DNA from: Streptomyces sp. HPF1205
Lineage (GTDB): Bacteria > Actinomycetota > Actinomycetes > Streptomycetales > Streptomycetaceae
Assembly (NCBI RefSeq): GCF_020400825.1
Contig: NZ_JAINVH010000005.1
Span: 1-64,000, forward strand
Length of the DNA stretch: 64,000 nt
Direction of reading: 5' to 3'
Below, one piece after another: positions 25,066 through 32,937 of the stretch. Each line of letters starts with the position of its first letter. Position 1 is the first letter of the stretch. The notes under the pieces are model-generated. The model did not search any database and was not told where the DNA came from. It was given only the letters and a program-made list of their open reading frames with translations. Made by a program: the position numbers and the translations under genes.

Positions 25066-26529
25066 ATGGCGGACGCGGGGTCGTACCGGGGTGTGGACAG
25101 GCTGGGCGCCGGGCAGTTGGCCGGGCTGCTGCCGGATCCGGCCGGGATGCGGCCGGCGTACCGGCACCTCGCGCAGGCGATCGGGGAGCTGATCCTGGAC
25201 GGCCGGATAGCGCTGCACGTACGGCTGCCCGCCGAGCGTGAACTCGCCGCCGCGCTGCGCGTCAGCCGGGCCACCGTGACGGCGGTGTACGACCTGCTGC
25301 GCGAGAGCGGATACGCGCTCAGCAGGCAGGGCTCGGGAACCTGGACGGCGCTGCCCGAGGGACGCGCCCTCAGGGGAGTCGCGCGGTACATGCGCGCAGC
25401 CGATACCGCGATCGACCTCACCAAGGCGGCCCCCGCCATGCCCGAGGACATGCTGCGCGACGCCCTCGCGGCCGCGGCCCCGCTGCTGGCCGAGCACACG
25501 CGCACCGCCGGCTACCACCCCTACGGCCTGCCGGAGTTGCGGGCCGCCGTGGCGGAACGCTTCACCCGGCGGGGCCTGGCCACCGTACCCGAGCAGATCC
25601 TCGTGACCTCCGGCGCCCAGCACGCCCTGTCGCTCGTGCTGGGACTGCTGGGCCGGCCCGGTGACCGGATCCTGGTGGAGAACCCCTCGTACCCCACCGC
25701 GCTGGACGCGATGCGCCGCGCCCGGCTGGCCACCGTCCCCGTGCCCGTGACCGATTCCGGCTGGGACGCGGCGATCACCGAGTCCACGCTGCGGCAGGCC
25801 GTGCCGCGGCTGGCGTACCTGATACCCGACTTCCACAACCCCACCGGCCATGTGATGCCCGAGCAGGAGCGGGGCCGCGTCCTGCGGGCGGCGCGCGCGT
25901 CGGGCACCTGGCTGGTCGTCGACGAGTCCCTGGCGGAGATCGCGCTCGACGTGCCGCCGCCCCGGCCGTTCACCGCCCATGCCGCGCCCGGCGCGACCGG
26001 GCAGGTGATCACCATCGGCTCGATGAGCAAGACGCACTGGGGCGGGCTGCGCGTCGGCTGGCTGCGGGCACCCTCCAAGCTGGTCACGGAACTGGCCGCG
26101 CAGCGGGTCGCCTCCGACATGGGCGGCGCCGTGCTCGACCAGCTCGTGGCCCTCGCCCTGCTGGCCCGCGACAGCCTGCCGGCCCGCCTGGAGACGCTGC
26201 GCGCCCAGCGCGCCGCGCTGGTCGACGCCCTCGCCGAACACCTCCCGCACTGGACCTTCCGCCTCCCGCCCGGCGGCCTGTCCCTGTGGGCCGACATCGG
26301 TGAGCCCGTCGCCTCGCCGCTGGCCGAACGCGCCCTCGACTACGGCGTACGCATCGAAGCGGGCTCGTGGTTCGCCACCGACCCCGGCGTCTTCGAGCAG
26401 CGGCTGCGCATCCCCTTCACCCTCCCGCCCGCCGCCCTGCGCGAGGCGGCCGCCCGCCTGGCCGCCGCCCTCGCCTCCCCGGACCTCACGTCCGCGTCGG
26501 CCGCCTCCCGCCCCCGCTGGGTCGCCTGA
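25066..26529 (+). CDS. MocR-family transcriptional regulator (GntR-type HTH fused to aminotransferase-like domain)
   Basis: This 487-residue regulator has an N-terminal winged helix of the GntR type (HLAQAIGELILDGRIALHVRLPAERELAAALRVSRATVTAVYDLL, about residues 33-90) joined by a linker to a fold-type I PLP aminotransferase-like domain (about 120-480). The PLP-binding lysine is Lys322 in GSMSKTHWGGLRVGW, and the PDFHNPTGHVMP motif of the domain is present. MocR proteins sense PLP or an adduct and control vitamin B6, GABA, taurine and similar genes; the target here is unknown. GGGAGA precedes ATG 25066. An inverted repeat lies just upstream. Confidence 0.92.
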   Translation: MADAGSYRGVDRLGAGQLAGLLPDPAGMRPAYRHLAQAIGELILDGRIALHVRLPAERELAAALRVSRATVTAVYDLLRESGYALSRQGSGTWTALPEGRALRGVARYMRAADTAIDLTKAAPAMPEDMLRDALAAAAPLLAEHTRTAGYHPYGLPELRAAVAERFTRRGLATVPEQILVTSGAQHALSLVLGLLGRPGDRILVENPSYPTALDAMRRARLATVPVPVTDSGWDAAITESTLRQAVPRLAYLIPDFHNPTGHVMPEQERGRVLRAARASGTWLVVDESLAEIALDVPPPRPFTAHAAPGATGQVITIGSMSKTHWGGLRVGWLRAPSKLVTELAAQRVASDMGGAVLDQLVALALLARDSLPARLETLRAQRAALVDALAEHLPHWTFRLPPGGLSLWADIGEPVASPLAERALDYGVRIEAGSWFATDPGVFEQRLRIPFTLPPAALREAAARLAAALASPDLTSASAASRPRWVA

Positions 26530-26746
26530 CGGGCGCCGCCGCCCCGCGCGCAGTCCGGACACGTGGGCGAAGACGGCCGCCGCTCGGCAGCCGGGCCACC
26601 GGGACGCGCGGCCGTCCGGTGCGACGTGCCCGCCCACCCGTGCAACCCCGGGCGGACCTCAGGCCGTATGGACGGGTGTGGGCCGGCGTCGTCACAGGCG
26701 GCCCATCCGTATCGATCGGCATCACCAGAACGACTGGAGTCCCTTC

Positions 26747-28051
26747 GTGTCCTCTCGTCCCTTCGGCGCCATGCGCCGGTCCGTCGTCGCCGCCTCCGTG
26801 CTCGCCGCCGCGGCCTCGGCGGTGTTCGCGGCAGGCCCGGCCGGCGCCGCGCAGAAGACCGCGACGCCCGCCCTGTCCGCGTCATCCGCCGCGACCGCGC
26901 CACCCGCGCCGGACTACGCGGGGCTGCGTCAGGCGCTGCAGCAGGTCGTGTCGGCCGGCGCGCCCGGGGCCTTCGCGCAGGTCAGCGACCGAGGCGGGCT
27001 TGGCGGCACGGTGAGCACCGGGACGGGCGACCTGGCCACGCAGGCGCCGGTCGACCCGAACGGGCAGTTCCGGATCGGCAGCATCACCAAGAACTTCACC
27101 GCCGTCCTCGTCCTGCAGCTCGTCGCCCGGCACCAGGTGGACCTGGACGCGCCCGCCGCCTCCTACCTGCCCGGCGGCGTCCTGCCGGCCGACTCGCCGG
27201 TCACCGTGCGGCAACTGCTCGACCACACCAGCGGCTTGTACGACTACACCAACGACCTGCCCGGCATCCTCGTCGGCGACACGGTCACCGGCTACCAGCA
27301 GTTCCGGTACGCCACGTACGATCCGGCGGACCTGGTCGCGGACGCTCTCACGCACGGCTCGCAGTTCACCCCGGGCAGCCGGTACCAGTACTCGAACACG
27401 AACTTCGTGGTGCTGGGCCTGCTCGTCGAGCACGTCACGGGGGAGCCGTACGCGACCGACCTCGCCGAGCGGATCCTGGGCCCCGCGGGCATGCTCCACA
27501 CCCGCTACATCGTCCCCCGCACCGACATCGGCGGCCCGCACGCCGTCGGCTACCTCACCGAGGACGACCGCACCAAGCCGCTGTTCGACGCGACCGAGCA
27601 GACCGCTTCATGGATCGGGACCGCGGGCGCCGCCATTTCCGGCACCGCCGACCTCAACAGGTACTGGCGGGCACTGACGTCCGGGGCGCTGCTGCCGGCG
27701 GCGCAGCTCGCCGAGATGGAGACGATGCGGCCGGTGGACACCACCGGCACGTCCTTCTACGGCCTGGGCATGCGCCAGTACACGCTGTCCTGCGGCATCC
27801 AGGTGTACGGCCACGACGGCATCGTCCAGGGCTACCAGACGTACTCGTACACCACGAAGGACGGCTCGCGGCAGGTGACGGTCTCGGCCGACGCCTCCAA
27901 CAACCAGCAGGTCTTCGCCGCCGAGCGGACCGCCCTCGACCCGGTGTTCTGCGGCGCGCCGTCGTCTGCGTCGGCCGCCCGCCTGTCGTCCACGGCCTCG
28001 GCCCACGTGGCGAAGGAGGAGACCACGGGCGCCGCCCCCCTCCGCCGCTGA
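26747..28051 (+). CDS. Secreted serine hydrolase, class C beta-lactamase / D-Ala-D-Ala carboxypeptidase fold (S12)
   Basis: This 434-residue protein has a signal peptide (SVVAASVLAAAASAVFAAGPAGAA) and the three motifs of the S12 serine hydrolases. They are SITK with nucleophile Ser112 and base Lys115, YSN at 215-217, and HDG at 356-358. The last stands where carboxypeptidases have HxG or KTG. The start is GTG 26747, with GGAG 7 nt upstream; an ATG at 26771 is an alternative. It should act outside the membrane on peptidoglycan peptides or esters. It is not a typical resistance beta-lactamase; the R61-type DD-peptidase is the closest known kind. A GTCACA-N16-CGAT pair upstream (26691-26716) is a weak promoter candidate. 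Confidence 0.88.
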   Translation: MSSRPFGAMRRSVVAASVLAAAASAVFAAGPAGAAQKTATPALSASSAATAPPAPDYAGLRQALQQVVSAGAPGAFAQVSDRGGLGGTVSTGTGDLATQAPVDPNGQFRIGSITKNFTAVLVLQLVARHQVDLDAPAASYLPGGVLPADSPVTVRQLLDHTSGLYDYTNDLPGILVGDTVTGYQQFRYATYDPADLVADALTHGSQFTPGSRYQYSNTNFVVLGLLVEHVTGEPYATDLAERILGPAGMLHTRYIVPRTDIGGPHAVGYLTEDDRTKPLFDATEQTASWIGTAGAAISGTADLNRYWRALTSGALLPAAQLAEMETMRPVDTTGTSFYGLGMRQYTLSCGIQVYGHDGIVQGYQTYSYTTKDGSRQVTVSADASNNQQVFAAERTALDPVFCGAPSSASAARLSSTASAHVAKEETTGAAPLRR

Positions 28052-28056
28052 CCGCG

Positions 28057-28138
28057 CACCCGACGGCCGCCCGCCCCGGACCGCTCCGGCCGTCCCCGAC
28101 CGCCCGGGGACGGTCCGGCGGGGCGGGCGTGTCGGGTG
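28057..28138 (+). terminator. Large nested hairpin after the serine hydrolase gene
   Basis: An outer imperfect stem (left arm from CACCCGAC, right arm to GTCGGGTG) encloses a perfect inner stem GTCCCCG/CGGGGAC. It begins 6 nt after the stop codon at 28051. Confidence 0.6.
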
Positions 28139-28220
28139 ACGGTACGCGCGCTCGCGCCCCGGATGCGGTTTCATCGTCCTCATCGTCTGGAAAAGCGGCG
28201 ATTCGCGCGGAGGTGAGGGC

Positions 28221-28733
28221 TTGGTGGAGGGCCGTGACCCGACGGCCGGCCGGTTCGGCGTGCCGTTCCAGCGGATGCTGTTCGGCGGCGTCTACGGGAC
28301 GGTGCTGGCCAGTTCCCTCGCCTCGGCCCTCGAACACGACAGCCCGCACCCCAACCCCGGCTACGACGCCCTGTGGATCCTCGTCGCCACGCTGGCGGCG
28401 GCCGCGGCCCACGGCTACGCGCACGCGGTCGCGCACTGGACCGCCGAGGGGAAGCGGGCCACGGCCGAGACGGTCCGCCAGGTGCTGGTCGAGTGGCCCC
28501 TGGTGGTCGCCGTGCTGCCCACCCTGGCCGGACTGGCCGGCGCCTGGGCCGGCTGGTGGAGCGAGGCGGGCGCGATCAGCGTGGTGCTGCTCCTCAACAC
28601 GGTGGCGCTCTTCGGATGGGGCCTGTGGGCGGCCCGTACGGCCGGCCAGAGCTGGCCGGCCGCCTGCCGGGTCGGCGGGGTCGACGTCCTGCTGGGCCTG
28701 TTCATCGTGTCGGCGAACGCGCTGAGCCACTGA
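28221..28733 (+). CDS. Integral membrane protein, unknown
   Basis: This 170-residue protein has four likely membrane segments: MLFGGVYGTVLASSLASAL; ALWILVATLAAAAAHGYAHAV; PLVVAVLPTLAGLAGAWAGW; then AISVVLLLNTVALFGWGLWA, with a fifth weaker one at the end. GGAGG at 28209-28213 precedes TTG 28221 by 7 nt and GTG 28224 by 10 nt; either could be the start. Family members of this kind are described only as hypothetical membrane proteins. It converges tail to tail with the ABC permease gene, with only 5 bp between stops. Confidence 0.75.
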   Translation: MVEGRDPTAGRFGVPFQRMLFGGVYGTVLASSLASALEHDSPHPNPGYDALWILVATLAAAAAHGYAHAVAHWTAEGKRATAETVRQVLVEWPLVVAVLPTLAGLAGAWAGWWSEAGAISVVLLLNTVALFGWGLWAARTAGQSWPAACRVGGVDVLLGLFIVSANALSH

Positions 28734-28738
28734 GCGGC

Positions 28739-29437
28739 TCATACGGTCAGGCGGCGGATGGTGGTGAAGCCACCGGCCAGCAACAGCGCGACCACGACGG
28801 CGAGGACGCCGGTCAGGCCGGTGGCGGTGAGGCCGGTGAGCAGACGGCCGATGCCCGCCCAGCCGTGCGCCCACGTGGTGACGACGGCGGCCAGGGCCAG
28901 TGTGCCGAGCTGCGCCGCGCCGAAGACCGCGGCGCCGGGCACGCCGGCGCGGCGGAAGACCAGGCCGTACCACATCCCGTAGACGAACAGGAGGACGAAC
29001 GCGGTCGTCGCGGTGAGCCACGACAGGTACCAGGGGCCGTCGAGGAGGTAGGGGACGCGGAAGTAGGCCATGCGGATGCCCCATCCGCCGGTGGCGCGTT
29101 CGAGGGCCTGACCCACCGCTACGGTCAGCCCGAAGCACGCGGCCAGCGCGAGCGCCACCGAGGAGACGCCGAGGAAGTAGGTGCGCCGGCTCACGCCGAG
29201 GCAGAGGGCGAACGGCAGTGCGCGCGCCACGGACTGCACGCCCGCCGCGAACACCACGAGGAAGACCGCGGCCAGCCCGCCGACCCAGCGGTGGCCGGTG
29301 TGGCCGGCGGGGGTCAGGCGCAGGACGACCACGTCCAGGGCGAAGCCGAAGGCGGCCCACGCCCAGGGCAGTACGAGGTACGTGAAGCGGTCCAGGAGCA
29401 GGTAGCGGGCCACGGTGAGGACCGGGGTGGGGCGCAT
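28739..29437 (-). CDS. ABC transporter membrane subunit
   Basis: This 232-residue protein has six probable membrane segments, for example YLVLPWAWAAFGFALDVVVL, WVGGLAAVFLVVFAAGVQSV and GVLAVVVALLLAGGFTTI. Its ATG at 29437 overlaps the ATPase stop codon by one base (TGATG), showing translational coupling. It is the third gene of a GntR-ATPase-permease operon of the YtrA/YtrB kind. The transported substrate is unknown; in Bacillus such systems respond to cell-wall antibiotics or serve acetoin use. Confidence 0.85.
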   Translation of the reverse strand: MRPTPVLTVARYLLLDRFTYLVLPWAWAAFGFALDVVVLRLTPAGHTGHRWVGGLAAVFLVVFAAGVQSVARALPFALCLGVSRRTYFLGVSSVALALAACFGLTVAVGQALERATGGWGIRMAYFRVPYLLDGPWYLSWLTATTAFVLLFVYGMWYGLVFRRAGVPGAAVFGAAQLGTLALAAVVTTWAHGWAGIGRLLTGLTATGLTGVLAVVVALLLAGGFTTIRRLTV

Positions 29438-30336
29438 CAGGACGCTCTCGCTGTCGTGAGGACGGACGGGTCGTGGTGCTCCGCCGCGTGGACGGCGAGT
29501 TGCTGGAGGGTGACGGCCTCCAGGCGCAGGCGCAGGTGGCCGGCGAGTTCGCGGTCGCGCGCGTCGAGCCGGCCGACCATCACCGCCGTCGCCAGCGGGC
29601 CCAACGTGCGGCGGCTCAGCGTCGTGCGGCCGGCCACGAACCGCTCGACGCCCTCGGCCGGGCCGCTGACGGCCGTGGCGGTGCCGCGCAGGTCGTCGGC
29701 GGGCGCGTCGAGGACGAGCCGGCCGCGGTCGAGGACCAGGACGCGGTCGAGCAGCTCGGCGGCCTCGTCGATCAGGTGGGTGGAGAGCACGACACACCGC
29801 GGGTGGGCGGTGTAGTCGGCGAGCAACTGGTCGTAGAAGCGCGTGCGGGCCACGGCGTCCAGGCCGGCGTACGGCTCGTCGAACAAGGTGAGTTCGGCTC
29901 GGGCGGCCAGCCCGACGACGATGCCGAGCGCGGTCCGCATGCCGCGCGACAGCTTCTTGACCGGCCGGGCCGGCGGGAGCTCGTAGGCGTCCAGAAGCGT
30001 GCCGGCCAGGTCGGCGTCCCAGTTCGGGTACAGCATCGAGGCCGCCGCGACCGCGTGCCGGACTCGCAGGTCGGGGTACGTCTGGTCCTCGCGTACGAGG
30101 ATCATCCGGCGCAGCACCGCGTCGTTCTCCAGCGGCCCGGCGCCGAACACGTGCACCCGGCCCGAGGTGGCGAACTCCTGGCCGGCCAGGATGCGCAGCA
30201 GTGTGGTCTTGCCGGCGCCGTTGCGGCCCAGCAGACCCGTGATGCACGGCGTGCCGATCTCGAAGGTGACATCGGTCAGCGCCTGGTGGTCGCGGTAGCG
30301 GCGGCCGAGCCCGGCCGCGGAGACGGCCGGCGTCAC
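29437..30336 (-). CDS. ABC transporter ATP-binding protein
   Basis: This 299-residue ATPase has Walker A GRNGAGKTT, signature LSRGM (degenerate from LSGGQ, common in YtrB-like subunits), Walker B LTLFDEP and the switch histidine in STH. The GTG start at 30336 overlaps the regulator stop codon (GTGA), and the stop overlaps the permease start. The roughly 90 residues after the nucleotide-binding core form an extra C-terminal domain that I cannot assign. It would energise the downstream permease. Confidence 0.92.
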   Translation of the reverse strand: MTPAVSAAGLGRRYRDHQALTDVTFEIGTPCITGLLGRNGAGKTTLLRILAGQEFATSGRVHVFGAGPLENDAVLRRMILVREDQTYPDLRVRHAVAAASMLYPNWDADLAGTLLDAYELPPARPVKKLSRGMRTALGIVVGLAARAELTLFDEPYAGLDAVARTRFYDQLLADYTAHPRCVVLSTHLIDEAAELLDRVLVLDRGRLVLDAPADDLRGTATAVSGPAEGVERFVAGRTTLSRRTLGPLATAVMVGRLDARDRELAGHLRLRLEAVTLQQLAVHAAEHHDPSVLTTARAS

Positions 30337-30725
30337 GCGCCCCCTCCCGCCGTCACCTCGGCCGAGGCCAGCTCCTCGCGCACCAGCCCGAGCAGTTCGT
30401 CGGGCCCGATCCCGAGGCGTGCGGCCTCGACCACCAGCGGCCGTACGTAACGGTCGGTGAAACGGCGCCGCCGGGCACCCACCAGCCGCTCCCGCGCGCC
30501 CTTGGCGACGAACATGCCGACGCCGCGCCGCTTCTCCACCAGGCCCTCCTCCGAGAGCACGGTCAGGCTGCGCGCCGCCGTGGCCGGGTTGACCCGGTAG
30601 AAGGCCGCGAGTTCGTTGCTGGACGCGACGCGTTCGCCCTCGCCCACCGTGCCGTCGGCGATCTGGTTCGCCAGTTCGGCGGCGATCCGGGCGAAGATCG
30701 GCCCGCCGTCGTCGAGGAGTGTCAT
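30333..30725 (-). CDS. GntR-family regulator, YtrA subfamily
   Basis: This 130-residue regulator has a GntR winged helix (FARIAAELANQIADGTVGEGERVASSNELAAFYRVNPATAARSLTVL, residues 10-56) and the short C-terminal helical region typical of YtrA. The ATG at 30725 follows a GGAGGCAGG stretch. It is the first gene of a translationally coupled ABC operon, so it probably represses its own operon through the inverted repeat just upstream. Confidence 0.9.
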   Translation of the reverse strand: MTLLDDGGPIFARIAAELANQIADGTVGEGERVASSNELAAFYRVNPATAARSLTVLSEEGLVEKRRGVGMFVAKGARERLVGARRRRFTDRYVRPLVVEAARLGIGPDELLGLVREELASAEVTAGGGA

Positions 30726-30745
30726 CCTGCCTCCATTGCTCTACT

Positions 30746-30769
30746 GGTTCACCACCTTACTAATGAACC
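30746..30769. promoter_or_regulatory. Inverted repeat, probable operator of the GntR-ABC operon
   Basis: GGTTCA (30746-30751) and TGAACC (30764-30769) form a perfect 6-bp dyad with a 12-bp A/T-richer spacer, 20 to 45 bp upstream of the GntR start codon. It is placed to cover the promoter of the leftward operon. Confidence 0.5.
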
Positions 30770-30813
30770 CATGAGCGAGCAAGGGGGTACGGGAGCGTGG
30801 CGGCGACGCCGGA

Positions 30814-31260
30814 TCAGGCCGCCTGCCGCTGCCGGGGGCGCAGCTCGGGGCGTCCGAACAGCAGGGCGTAGCCCTCGGGCAGTTGGTCGAGGATGCGGTC
30901 CAGCAGGTCCGGTCCGGTGAGCTGGGCGATGACGGAGAAGACCGTCCCCGTGTTCCACCGGGCCACCGCCGGCGTGGTGCCGGACCGCCGCGCGAGGTCC
31001 TTGACGAAGCCCCAGCCGGTGAGCCGCTCGGCGGCGGGCACCTGTCCGGTGAACTCCAGTGCGGCCTCCAGCGGCAGCAGGGCGGCCAGGGCGACGCGTT
31101 CGTCGCCGGTGAGCTGGCGGCCGAGCGCGGCCAGGACCTGGAGGGTGATCTCCCGGGCCCGCTCCCGGGTGGGGTAGGCGCCTTCGTAGCGGACCCTCTC
31201 CAGGAGGACGTCGGAGGTCATGGCGACGTCCGTGCGGTCCGGGTGGCGCTGGTCGATCAT
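30814..31260 (-). CDS. DUF2267 family protein
   Basis: This 148-residue protein contains the DUF2267 pattern (LLERVRYEGAYPTRERAREITLQVLAALGRQLTGDERVALAALLP), a helical domain often encoded next to stress genes. The start is ATG 31260, with GAAAGG 12 nt upstream; an internal ATG at 31221 is an alternative without a ribosome binding site. It lies downstream of hsp18 on the same strand (191 bp apart) and could be part of the same stress response. Its biochemical function is unknown. Confidence 0.8.
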   Translation of the reverse strand: MIDQRHPDRTDVAMTSDVLLERVRYEGAYPTRERAREITLQVLAALGRQLTGDERVALAALLPLEAALEFTGQVPAAERLTGWGFVKDLARRSGTTPAVARWNTGTVFSVIAQLTGPDLLDRILDQLPEGYALLFGRPELRPRQRQAA

Positions 31261-31451
31261 GAGGAAGCTGTGCCTTTCGTGTCGACGTGGACCCGCCGGC
31301 CGCCGCCCGCGCCCGGGTGCGGCGGGACGGCGGCCGGCGGACGGAGCGGCCGGCGCGGGAAAGGTGCCGGTGGAGGGAGTGAACGAGGTGGCGGGGTGGC
31401 GGGGCGGCCCGGCGCGGTGCCGGTGAACCGGGCGGACGGGCGCGGAGCCGG

Positions 31452-31886
31452 TCAGCCGCTGATCTGCCTGCGCTGCGCCGATCCGCCGATGGCGATCTTG
31501 CGCGGCTTGGCGCGCTCGGCGATCGGGATGCGCAGTGTCAGCACCCCTGCCTCGTAGTCGGCCTCGATGTGCTCGGTGTCGAGGGTGTCGGCGAGCACCA
31601 ACTGCCGGGAGAAGACTCCCAGGGGGCGCTCGGACAGCTCCATCTGGATCTTGTCGTCCTTGGCCGTCGGACGGCGCTCGGCCTTGACGGTCAGCATGTT
31701 CCGCTCGACGTCGATGTCGATGGCGTCGGTGCTCACACCCGGGATGTCCAGCGCGATCACGTAGACATCGCCGTCGCGGTACGCGTCCATCGGCATCGTG
31801 GACGGCCGCGACCAGGTGCCGGTCGTGCCCAGGACCTGCTGGGTGAGCCGGTCGAGCTCGCGGAAGGGGTCGGTGCGCATCAACAT
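31452..31886 (-). CDS. hsp18: Small heat shock protein, Hsp20/alpha-crystallin family
   Basis: This 144-residue chaperone has an alpha-crystallin domain (about residues 38-130: DAYRDGDVYVIALDIPGVST to the signature AGVLTLRIPIAE). It would form oligomers that hold unfolded proteins. The ATG at 31886 follows AGGAGG. It is divergent from rheA, exactly as in Streptomyces albus, where RheA represses hsp18 until heat shock. The promoter and operators between them support the same control here. Confidence 0.93.
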   Translation of the reverse strand: MLMRTDPFRELDRLTQQVLGTTGTWSRPSTMPMDAYRDGDVYVIALDIPGVSTDAIDIDVERNMLTVKAERRPTAKDDKIQMELSERPLGVFSRQLVLADTLDTEHIEADYEAGVLTLRIPIAERAKPRKIAIGGSAQRRQISG

Positions 31887-31946
31887 CGTGGAACACCTCC
31901 TGTGGAACGGGCAGTAACTGCTGCCAATGCGCTGCACCTGTCTTCC

Positions 31947-31975
31947 GTTGTAGCATGTCGTCCGATCGATGACAA
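31947..31975 (-). promoter_or_regulatory. hsp18 promoter
   Basis: On the minus strand TTGTCA (31975-31970) and TACAAC (31952-31947) are separated by exactly 17 nt. The RheA-like dyad at 31956-31974 overlaps the -35 and the spacer, so bound repressor would block polymerase. Confidence 0.75.
31956..31974. promoter_or_regulatory. RheA operator, copy 1
   Basis: TGTCGTC-N5-GATGACA differs by one base from the perfect dyad TGTCATC-N5-GATGACA that I recall for the Streptomyces albus hsp18/rheA promoter. Confidence 0.75.
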
Positions 31976-31981
31976 ACAGGA

Positions 31982-32000
31982 TGTCGTCGGTACGACGACG
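31982..32000. promoter_or_regulatory. RheA operator-like dyad, copy 2
   Basis: TGTCGTC-N5-GACGACG is a 6-of-7 dyad exactly 26 bp, centre to centre, from copy 1, and it ends where the rheA ribosome binding site (AAAGGAGG, 32001-32008) begins. Confidence 0.55.
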
Positions 32001-32014
32001 AAAGGAGGGCTTCC

Positions 32015-32722
32015 GTGACATCGGCCGACGAGCAGCCCCCGCGCCCGAGCCCCGCGTCCGTCCTCGCCGCACAGGCGGCCCTGCGCGCCATCGACGACGC
32101 GGTGCGCGCCGCCCGCGCCGACGCGTCCTCCGCCCCGGCCCCCCCTTCCGGCCCCGTACCGCCCGGCACGCCCTCCGACGCCGTCCCCTCCGGTCCCGAG
32201 CAGGCGCTGGCCGTGCTGCTCCTGCTCCGCGAGGTGCGCCACCAGCTCGCCGGATGGGAGCCGGGGCTGATCGAGGCGGCCCGCGCGGCCGGTGCGAGCT
32301 GGGCCGACCTGGCCGCGCCCTTGGGTGTGGCCAGCCGCCAGGCCGCCGAGCGCCGCTACCTCAGACTCCGGCCCGGCGCCGCCGACAGCACCGGCGAGGA
32401 GCGGGTCAAGGCCACCCGCGACCGCCGCGCCGCCGACCGCGCGGTCACCGCGTGGGCCCGGGACAACGCGGGCGAGTTGCGCCGGCTGGCCGGCCAGGTC
32501 ACCGCCCTGAGCGACGCCGACCTCCCGGACGCCGCCCGGCCGCCCCTGCGCCGGCTCACCCACGCCCTCGCGGACAACGACGCGGCGCTGCTGCTCGCCC
32601 CGCTCACCGACACCGAGCCGCACCTGCGCGGCGACCACCCCGAACTCGCCGCGCGCATCAGCCGCGTCGCCCACCACGCCGACCGGCTCCGCCACACCAG
32701 CGACACCGCCCGCCGCGCGTAG
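32015..32722 (+). CDS. rheA: HSP18 transcriptional regulator, RheA-like thermosensing repressor
   Basis: This 235-residue protein is divergent from hsp18, 128 bp away, the arrangement known for rheA. The start is GTG 32015, with GGAGG 6 nt upstream. A helix-turn-helix-like stretch lies in the centre (GLIEAARAAGASWADLAAPLGVASRQAAERRYLRL); the C-terminal third is helical (NAGELRRLAGQVTALSDADL). RheA is known to change shape with temperature and release its operator. Identification rests on context, length and the operator match. The N-terminal 60 residues are Ala/Pro-rich and poorly conserved in kind. Confidence 0.82.
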   Translation: MTSADEQPPRPSPASVLAAQAALRAIDDAVRAARADASSAPAPPSGPVPPGTPSDAVPSGPEQALAVLLLLREVRHQLAGWEPGLIEAARAAGASWADLAAPLGVASRQAAERRYLRLRPGAADSTGEERVKATRDRRAADRAVTAWARDNAGELRRLAGQVTALSDADLPDAARPPLRRLTHALADNDAALLLAPLTDTEPHLRGDHPELAARISRVAHHADRLRHTSDTARRA

Positions 32723-32852
32723 CCCCGCTCGCCCCCGCGGTCGGCGCAAGGTGTCCTGGCATTCCGCGCACCTGCGGCGGGAGGGCGGAGCGCGGCACGA
32801 GCCGACCGCCCGTCGCTGGTCGAGCACGTCCGCAACACCGCTGGACAGACAG

Positions 32853-32887
32853 TTCGGGGTGCCCGCCATGGTGGCGGGCACCCCGAA
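32853..32887. terminator. Bidirectional terminator between rheA and the GH54 gene
   Basis: A perfect 16-bp stem (left arm TTCGGGGTGCCCGCCA) with a 3-nt loop lies between two convergent genes, 130 nt after rheA and 51 nt after the GH54-like stop codon. Confidence 0.85.
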
Positions 32888-32937
32888 TGCCGTTGCGGGC
32901 CGGCCGGGTCGTCAGATCGAGCCGGACCGCGGGTCAC

